A stretch of DNA of 64,000 nt, from NCBI GenBank assembly GCA_964416425.1, contig CAYQEC010000002.1, forward strand, positions 62,001 to 126,000. Direction: 5' to 3'. The notes under the pieces were generated by a model. The model saw nothing but the letters and a program-made list of their open reading frames with translations, ran no database searches and was not told the DNA's origin. Positions within the stretch are counted from its first letter, which is position 1, and every line of letters begins with the position of its first letter. The stretch comes from CAYQEC01 sp964416425. Its GTDB lineage: Bacteria > Actinomycetota > Acidimicrobiia > Spongiisociales > UBA5794. The translations under genes and the position numbers were made by a program. Shown here piece by piece: positions 60,053 to 64,000 of this stretch.

Positions 60053-61045
60053 TCAGCCGAACAGCCAGATCGCCGCCCAGTAGGCGGCGGCGCCCAGTGT
60101 CGCCCCGTCGAACATCGTCAGCAGGCCGGGGGCTCGGGCGGTGTGCACCACCGAGCCGGTGCGGAGCAGCGACCCGAGCAGGCGGCCCGTGATGAGGCCG
60201 GCCGCCGCCGCCACCGCCGCCAGCAGCAGGTGCCCGACCGAGATCGTGTCGACCACGAGGCCCACGGCGAGCCCGGCGCCGAGCGCCCCGAGCAGGGTCG
60301 CCAGGTTGGGGTCGAGGCCGGCGATCTCGCCGCCGCTGCGATGCACCGCCCAGGCGGCGAGTCCTGCCACCGATGCGATGATGAGGAAGGCGCTCACCTC
60401 GGGCGCGCTGCGCATCCGCACCAGGGTGAGGCCCCCGGTGGCCATGGCCCCGGCGGCGCTCACCAGCACCGAGATCGTGGCCACCTCCAGGCTGCGGTGC
60501 CCGGAATCGACCACCGTCCACACCAGCGTCACCATCACCGCGACCGCCAGCCCGCCGGCGAACCCGGCGACGCCCCACCGGTAGGCGCCGTTGGCGGCGG
60601 CGGTGGCGCCGATCATGAGCGGGATCACGTTGAGGGTGGCTCCCCGCCGGTTGAGGGCCTCACTGGCGTCCCACAGCCACGCCAGGGCGGTGCCGACGGC
60701 GACGAACACGAACGTCTGGAGGTCGATGAGATTGGCGATGGCGACGGCGACCAGCAACGAGAGCACCAGACCGGCCTGGGTCAGGTCGCCTTCGGGCTGG
60801 GCCACCATCGCCCCACCAGACACCGGGGGGATGAGGGCGACCTCGTCGCCGGCGCCGATGCCGGTGGCGACGTTGGCCTGCTCGCCGTTGACCCAGATCT
60901 TGGCGGAATCCACTCCCAGGGTGAAGTCGGCGCCGAAGCGCTCCCCGGCCGTGGCGAGCACTTCACCCACCGTTGCCCCGTCGATCTCGACCTCCGCCGC
61001 CCCGGCGGCTTCCCGGAGGTTGGCGAAGAGCCGCAGGGTGGCCAT
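60053..61045 (-). CDS. MoaD/ThiS-like domain fused to a multi-helix membrane domain
   Basis: A 330-residue protein. Residues 1-78 are a complete MoaD-type ubiquitin-like domain (MATLRLFANLREAAG, WVNGEQAN, GDEVALIPPVSGG) ending in the diglycine that is normally the C terminus and becomes a thiocarboxylate. Here it runs on without a stop into about nine hydrophobic helices; the end (TMFDGATLGAAAYWAAIWLF) faintly recalls CdsA-type membrane enzymes. To work as a sulfur carrier the protein would have to be cut after G78. No molybdopterin genes are adjacent. The ATG has a weak GGGGCGG upstream. The frame is clean, so the fusion looks real. Confidence 0.75.
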   Translation of the reverse strand: MATLRLFANLREAAGAAEVEIDGATVGEVLATAGERFGADFTLGVDSAKIWVNGEQANVATGIGAGDEVALIPPVSGGAMVAQPEGDLTQAGLVLSLLVAVAIANLIDLQTFVFVAVGTALAWLWDASEALNRRGATLNVIPLMIGATAAANGAYRWGVAGFAGGLAVAVMVTLVWTVVDSGHRSLEVATISVLVSAAGAMATGGLTLVRMRSAPEVSAFLIIASVAGLAAWAVHRSGGEIAGLDPNLATLLGALGAGLAVGLVVDTISVGHLLLAAVAAAAGLITGRLLGSLLRTGSVVHTARAPGLLTMFDGATLGAAAYWAAIWLFG

Positions 61046-61130
61046 CAGTTGCCGCCCCGTGCAACACCGACGGTGTCGTGCGCGTTCTGCATGGTCCGGC
61101 GCAGCGTACTACCGGCCGGGCGCCGGAGCC

Positions 61131-61850
61131 TCAGACCGGGCTGGAGTGGCTGCGGATCATCCCGACCAGCTCGGCCTGGGAATGGACCTCGAGCTTGCGG
61201 AAGATCGACTTGAGGTGGTTGCGCACGGTGTGCTCGCTCACCTCGAGCCGGGATGCGATCGAGACCACTCGATGGCCCCGTAGCAGCTCGTTGACCACGT
61301 CGCGTTCCCGCCGTGACAGCCGTTCCAGCTCGGGGGCCACCGCGGCTCCCGCCACCGGCTCGGTGTTGCCCACCGCCACGCCCAGCTTGCTCAGCTCGCC
61401 GGCGATGCGGCGGATGCCGTCTTCCAACGCCTGGCGCCGGCCGTCCCCGTTGAGCCGGGGCTCCACCGGCGTCGGGCTGAAGATCCACATCAGCGCCGTC
61501 GAGTGCTCGTTACCGTTCCGCATCGGGATCAGCTTGAGTTGGGCGCTGACCTGGTTGCCGCCGACGGTGATGAGCGACCAGTCGGTCACGATCGTCTCCC
61601 GACCGAACCGTCCCCCGATCGCCCGGTTGATGTAACGCTGATAGGCGCGCTGGCAATCCTGCGGGATCCACTCCGGCGCTGTCTCCGGTGTCATCTCACC
61701 GCACGCCAGCGGCCCCACGATCTGATCGAGCGCCGGATTGGTGTACGTGCACTTGCCGTGCTCGTCGGTGATCAAGACGCCGTCGGTCATCGCTTCGAGG
61801 AGCGCTTGAAGCGGCACCACGATGGTGCCTGTTCCATTGCGGGCCGTCAT
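61131..61850 (-). CDS. PAS-LuxR transcriptional regulator
   Basis: A 239-residue regulator: a PAS domain (about 10-125, ALLEAMTDGVLITDEHGKCTYTNPALDQIVG), a short linker, and a LuxR helix-turn-helix (about 175-235, LSRRERDVVNELLRGHRVVSIASRLEVSEHTVRNHL). It has no receiver domain, so the signal probably acts on the PAS part. ATG 61850 follows CGAGG at about 5 bases; a longer frame to ATG 61931 would add a 27-residue Cys-containing extension. The target genes are unknown. Its C terminus faces the MoaD-fusion gene 85 bases away on the same strand. Confidence 0.82.
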   Translation of the reverse strand: MTARNGTGTIVVPLQALLEAMTDGVLITDEHGKCTYTNPALDQIVGPLACGEMTPETAPEWIPQDCQRAYQRYINRAIGGRFGRETIVTDWSLITVGGNQVSAQLKLIPMRNGNEHSTALMWIFSPTPVEPRLNGDGRRQALEDGIRRIAGELSKLGVAVGNTEPVAGAAVAPELERLSRRERDVVNELLRGHRVVSIASRLEVSEHTVRNHLKSIFRKLEVHSQAELVGMIRSHSSPV

Positions 61851-62119
61851 GTGAGCCTCGCACGCGCACACCGATGGATGCTGCCCCAGAGCATCGTCCA
61901 CCCCCTGTGTTGCCCCACCTTGCGCGGACATCTGGCCTGCGTCCGCTTTCTTCGGACGAGCGTACCTGTCCTGAGGGGGACCTGGAAGGAGGGTTTGGGC
62001 TGGCCCATTGTGGACTAGTCAGCCACACCATCCGGTCGGGTCGTGCGAGGCCGCCCCCGATCGTGGGGATGCGAGGGCCGGGGGGGGTGACCGGCGGACC
62101 CGGCAGGACCGCCGTGTCC

Positions 62120-62125
62120 TAGTGT
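62120..62125 (+). promoter_or_regulatory. -10-like element for the SAM hydroxide adenosyltransferase gene
   Basis: TAGTGT lies 10 bases before ATG 62136. The bases between include a GGGGGA stretch that could weakly serve as a ribosome site, so leaderless status is less certain here. Confidence 0.35.
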
Positions 62126-62135
62126 CGCGGGGGAC

Positions 62136-62981
62136 ATGAACGTTCCGATCTCCTTCCTCTCCGACTTCGGCCGCGCCGACGAGTTCGTCGGCGTCGTGCA
62201 CGGCGTCATCGCCCGCATCGCCCCCGAGGTGCGCGTCGTCGACGTCGGCCACGACTTCCCCCGCGGCGACGTGCGAGCCGCCGCCCTCGGCCTGCTGCGG
62301 GCGATCCAGTACCTGCCCCAGGGTGTCGCCCTCGCCGTGGTCGACCCCGGGGTGGGCACCGAACGGCGGGCGCTGGCGGCCCGAACCGAATGGGGGACCC
62401 TGATCGGACCCGACAACGGCCTGCTCGCTCCCGCCGTCGCCATGGTGGGCGGCGCCGACCTGATCGTGGCGATCGAGAACCCCGAGTTGCGTCTCCCCGC
62501 CGAGGGCGCCACCTTCGCCGGGCGCGACCTCTTCGCACCGGCCGCGGCAGTGGTCGCCTCCGGGCAGGCGGCGATGGAGCAACTCGGCCCTGAGGTCGAC
62601 CCGAACACGGTGGTGCCGCTGATGCTCCCCCTCGTCGAGCGGGACGCCGGGACCCTGCACGGCGAGATCCTCTGGATCGACCACTTCGGCAACGCCCAGA
62701 CCAACATCTCGCCCGACGACCTGGGGGCGGCCGGCATCGCGCCCGGCAGCGAGGTCGTGGTCCGGATCGGCAGTGTCGAGTATCGCCTCACCTGGGTGCG
62801 GGTCTACGGCGAGGTGGAGCGGGGTGAGGGTCTGTTCCATGTCGACTCGTACGGTCAGATCGCCCTGGCGGTGCGGGAGGGTCGCGCCGACGAGGCGTTC
62901 CCGATCGCGGTGGGGACCACGCTCACGTTGCGGGGTCCCGGGACGCCGGCGGCCGAGCTTCAGAGCCCGTCGGCCAGTTGA
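62136..62981 (+). CDS. SAM hydroxide adenosyltransferase (DUF62)
   Basis: A 281-residue protein of the SAM-hydrolase/chlorinase/fluorinase superfamily. FLSDFGRADEFVGVVHGVIARIAP is the N-terminal Asp-containing signature, VVDPGVGTERRALAARTEWG and GPDNGLLAPA contact the SAM, GRDLFAPAAA closes the first domain, and HGEILWIDHFGNAQTNI begins the C-terminal barrel. Ordinary members split SAM with water-derived hydroxide into adenosine and methionine; halogenase activity is not suggested. The last 22 bases overlap, antisense, the end of a 30-codon gene. Confidence 0.88.
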   Translation: MNVPISFLSDFGRADEFVGVVHGVIARIAPEVRVVDVGHDFPRGDVRAAALGLLRAIQYLPQGVALAVVDPGVGTERRALAARTEWGTLIGPDNGLLAPAVAMVGGADLIVAIENPELRLPAEGATFAGRDLFAPAAAVVASGQAAMEQLGPEVDPNTVVPLMLPLVERDAGTLHGEILWIDHFGNAQTNISPDDLGAAGIAPGSEVVVRIGSVEYRLTWVRVYGEVERGEGLFHVDSYGQIALAVREGRADEAFPIAVGTTLTLRGPGTPAAELQSPSAS

Positions 62982-63052
62982 AGTTGCACGACGAAGGCGC
63001 CGACGATGAGCAGCAGGAGCAGCAGCAGGACGAGGGCGGTGGCGGGTCGCAT
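62960..63052 (-). CDS. 30-residue single-helix membrane protein
   Basis: A 30-codon frame beginning MRPATALV with one strong hydrophobic helix (LVLLLLLLIVGAFVVQLQLA) and the charged end DGL. ATG 63052 lies 10 bases after a TATCGT -10-like element on the minus strand, so a leaderless mRNA is likely. The frame ends inside the 3' end of the SAM hydroxide adenosyltransferase gene on the other strand. No family is known to me. The promoter and the membrane-helix composition support it, but it is short and could be spurious. Confidence 0.45.
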   Translation of the reverse strand: MRPATALVLLLLLLLIVGAFVVQLQLADGL

Positions 63053-63062
63053 GGCGCGCCGG

Positions 63063-63070
63063 ACGATAGT
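63063..63070. promoter_or_regulatory. overlapping divergent -10 elements
   Basis: ACGATAGT reads as GATAGT on the plus strand, 6 bases before GTG 63077, and as TATCGT on the minus strand, 10 bases before ATG 63052. The two -10 elements share four base pairs, so the site may fire in both directions. Confidence 0.45.
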
Positions 63071-63076
63071 GGGACC

Positions 63077-63367
63077 GTGAACGACGCCCGCACGCTCCGG
63101 TTCGTCACCAGGGACGGGTGCGGCCGGTGCGCCGAATCCCTCGCCGCGATCCGGCGGGTCGCCACCCGGCTCGCGATCCCGGTCGTGGTGGAGGACGTCG
63201 ACGCCTCTCCGGACCTCTACGAGGCCTACACCGACCGGGTCCCGGTGGTGCTCGACCGGGGCGGGGGCGTAGTGGCCGAGGGGCGCCTCACCGGCCGGCA
63301 GGCCCTGTGGACCGTGCTCGCGGCCCGGATGCGACGGGGCCGGTCGCCGGGGACGCCGCAGGTCTAG
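63077..63367 (+). CDS. glutaredoxin-like thiol protein
   Basis: A 96-residue thioredoxin-fold protein of the DUF836/glutaredoxin-like type. RFVTRDGCGRCAESLAAI has the CxxC active site (Cys-Gly-Arg-Cys), followed by DVDASPDLYEAYTDRVPVVL with the cis-proline loop. It should reduce disulfides or mixed disulfides. Placement directly ahead of the redox-sensing regulator rex, an arrangement common in actinobacteria, suggests a role in redox balance. The GTG start follows a GATAGT -10-like element by 6 bases; the longer frame from 62978 is not supported. Confidence 0.8.
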   Translation: MNDARTLRFVTRDGCGRCAESLAAIRRVATRLAIPVVVEDVDASPDLYEAYTDRVPVVLDRGGGVVAEGRLTGRQALWTVLAARMRRGRSPGTPQV

Positions 63368-63384
63368 AGCCCTCCGGCGGCCAC

Positions 63385-63390
63385 TATCCT
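63385..63390 (+). promoter_or_regulatory. -10-like element for rex
   Basis: TATCCT lies 9 bases before GTG 63400, with no Shine-Dalgarno sequence, indicating a leaderless rex transcript with its own promoter 18 bases after the glutaredoxin stop. Confidence 0.45.
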
Positions 63391-63399
63391 CCGCTCTCG

Positions 63400-64000
63400 G
63401 TGAAAGGCCCGATTCCCTCTGCCACGGTGGCGCGGCTCCCGGTGTACCTGCGGTGCCTCGGCGACCTCCCCACGACGCAGCCGACCTGCTCGTCGGAGCA
63501 GCTCGCCGCGATCGCCGGCGTCAACCCGGCCCAGGTGCGCAAGGACCTGTCCCACATCGACGCCAGGGGGGTGCGCGGCGTCGGCTACGGCATCGACGAG
63601 CTGCGCCGTGAGCTGCGCCGTGCCCTCGGCCTCGTCAAGAGCTACGCGGTGGCCATCATCGGCGCCGGCAACCTCGGCACCGCCCTCTCCAACTACCCCG
63701 GGTTCGCCGGGTGGGGATTCGAAGTGAAGGCGATCTTCGACGTCGATCCCTCCAAGGTGGGGGAGGAGGCCGACGGCCTGGTGGTGGAGTCCCTGGCGGA
63801 TCTCGAGAAGATCGTGGCCGAGCGATCCATCTCGATCGGGATCGTGGCGACGCCGGCCCATGCCGCCCAGGACGTCGCCGACCGGCTGACGCGGGCCGGG
63901 GTGCGCTCGATCCTCAACTTCGCCCCCGCCATCCTGCGCCGGGTCGACGGCGTCGAGGTGCGGCGGGTCGATCTCTCCACCGAGCTGCAGATCCTGGCCT
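63400..64000 (+). CDS. rex: redox-sensing transcriptional repressor Rex, N-terminal part
   Basis: The first 200 codons of a gene that continues past the window. Residues 1-80 form the winged-helix DNA-binding domain (TVARLPVYLRCL, CSSEQLAAIAGVNPAQVRKDLSHI, GVRGVGYGIDELRREL); from about 88 a Rossmann domain begins with VAIIGAGNLGTALSNY, the NAD(H)-binding loop. Rex represses respiration and fermentation genes until NADH rises. The family motif usually reads FGxFGxRGxGY before the wing; here it is IDARGVRGVGY, a local variation. It probably precedes hemA, as in other actinobacteria, but that lies outside. Confidence 0.93.
   Translation, partial: MKGPIPSATVARLPVYLRCLGDLPTTQPTCSSEQLAAIAGVNPAQVRKDLSHIDARGVRGVGYGIDELRRELRRALGLVKSYAVAIIGAGNLGTALSNYPGFAGWGFEVKAIFDVDPSKVGEEADGLVVESLADLEKIVAERSISIGIVATPAHAAQDVADRLTRAGVRSILNFAPAILRRVDGVEVRRVDLSTELQILA

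Overview
The window is a G+C-rich actinobacterial chromosome segment with no rRNA, tRNA, phage, transposon or CRISPR array that I can see. Threonine-rich linkers after lipoprotein signals, SLH-like repeats with a CNPP...FCP signature, two LLM-class (F420-type) oxidoreductases, a class II (B12) ribonucleotide reductase, a homodimeric AceE, an MshA-like glycosyltransferase, an RsiG-like protein and Rex together suggest an aerobic member of the Acidimicrobiia or a close relative; this placement is an inference. Nearly every large open frame that lies antisense to a recognised gene is a G+C artefact and is left out.

Layout. 1-8374: serA end, DUF1015, HAD phosphatase, an unknown protein, a sulfotransferase-like protein, a P1B metal ATPase with a hemerythrin tail, and the GDP-fucose pair fcl-gmd. 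8415-14040: on the minus strand a sensor kinase, response regulator, MacB-like ABC exporter and small coiled-coil protein. 14339-17675: orphan UgpC/MsiK-type ATPase, SpoU methyltransferase, a decayed lipoprotein gene and a Ddn-like protein. 17688-25622: GNAT/acyl-CoA ligase fusion, LLM oxidoreductase, FetAB and aceE. 25733-29275: an Fe-S type Rrf2 regulator divergent from aceE, YceI, a HAD protein, HU and an SLH/L,D-transpeptidase. 29640-39072: a hybrid kinase, then a LacI-regulated family-5 solute ABC operon. 39507-44097: second LLM protein, MMPL exporter and small membrane protein that share a duplicated upstream element, and an SRPBCC protein. 44239-47682: nrdJ with a clear promoter. 48208-52691: LysE, DUF2157-like and small envelope proteins, an MFS transporter and an SRPBCC protein. 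52885-58998: a Clp1/Grc3-type P-loop kinase, a DnaA-box-like cluster, then an overlapping minus-strand operon RsiG-like / asparaginase / GNAT / MshA-like, and an M23 peptidase. 59102-64000: DMT exporter, a MoaD-membrane fusion, PAS-LuxR regulator, SAM hydroxide adenosyltransferase, a 30-residue membrane protein, a glutaredoxin and the start of rex.

Regulatory style. A -10-like TAnnnT hexamer lies only 6-11 bases before the start codon of about a dozen genes that have no Shine-Dalgarno sequence, so leaderless transcription looks common. Other genes have strong AGGAGG-type sites. Two genes (YceI-like, RsiG-like) appear to start at ACG and CTG. The items most worth a second look are the MoaD-membrane fusion, the bacterial Clp1/Grc3 homologue, the RsiG-like protein, the nrdJ promoter with a dyad in its spacer, the duplicated TCGGGG-N15-CCCCGA element, and the overlapping divergent promoter beside rex.
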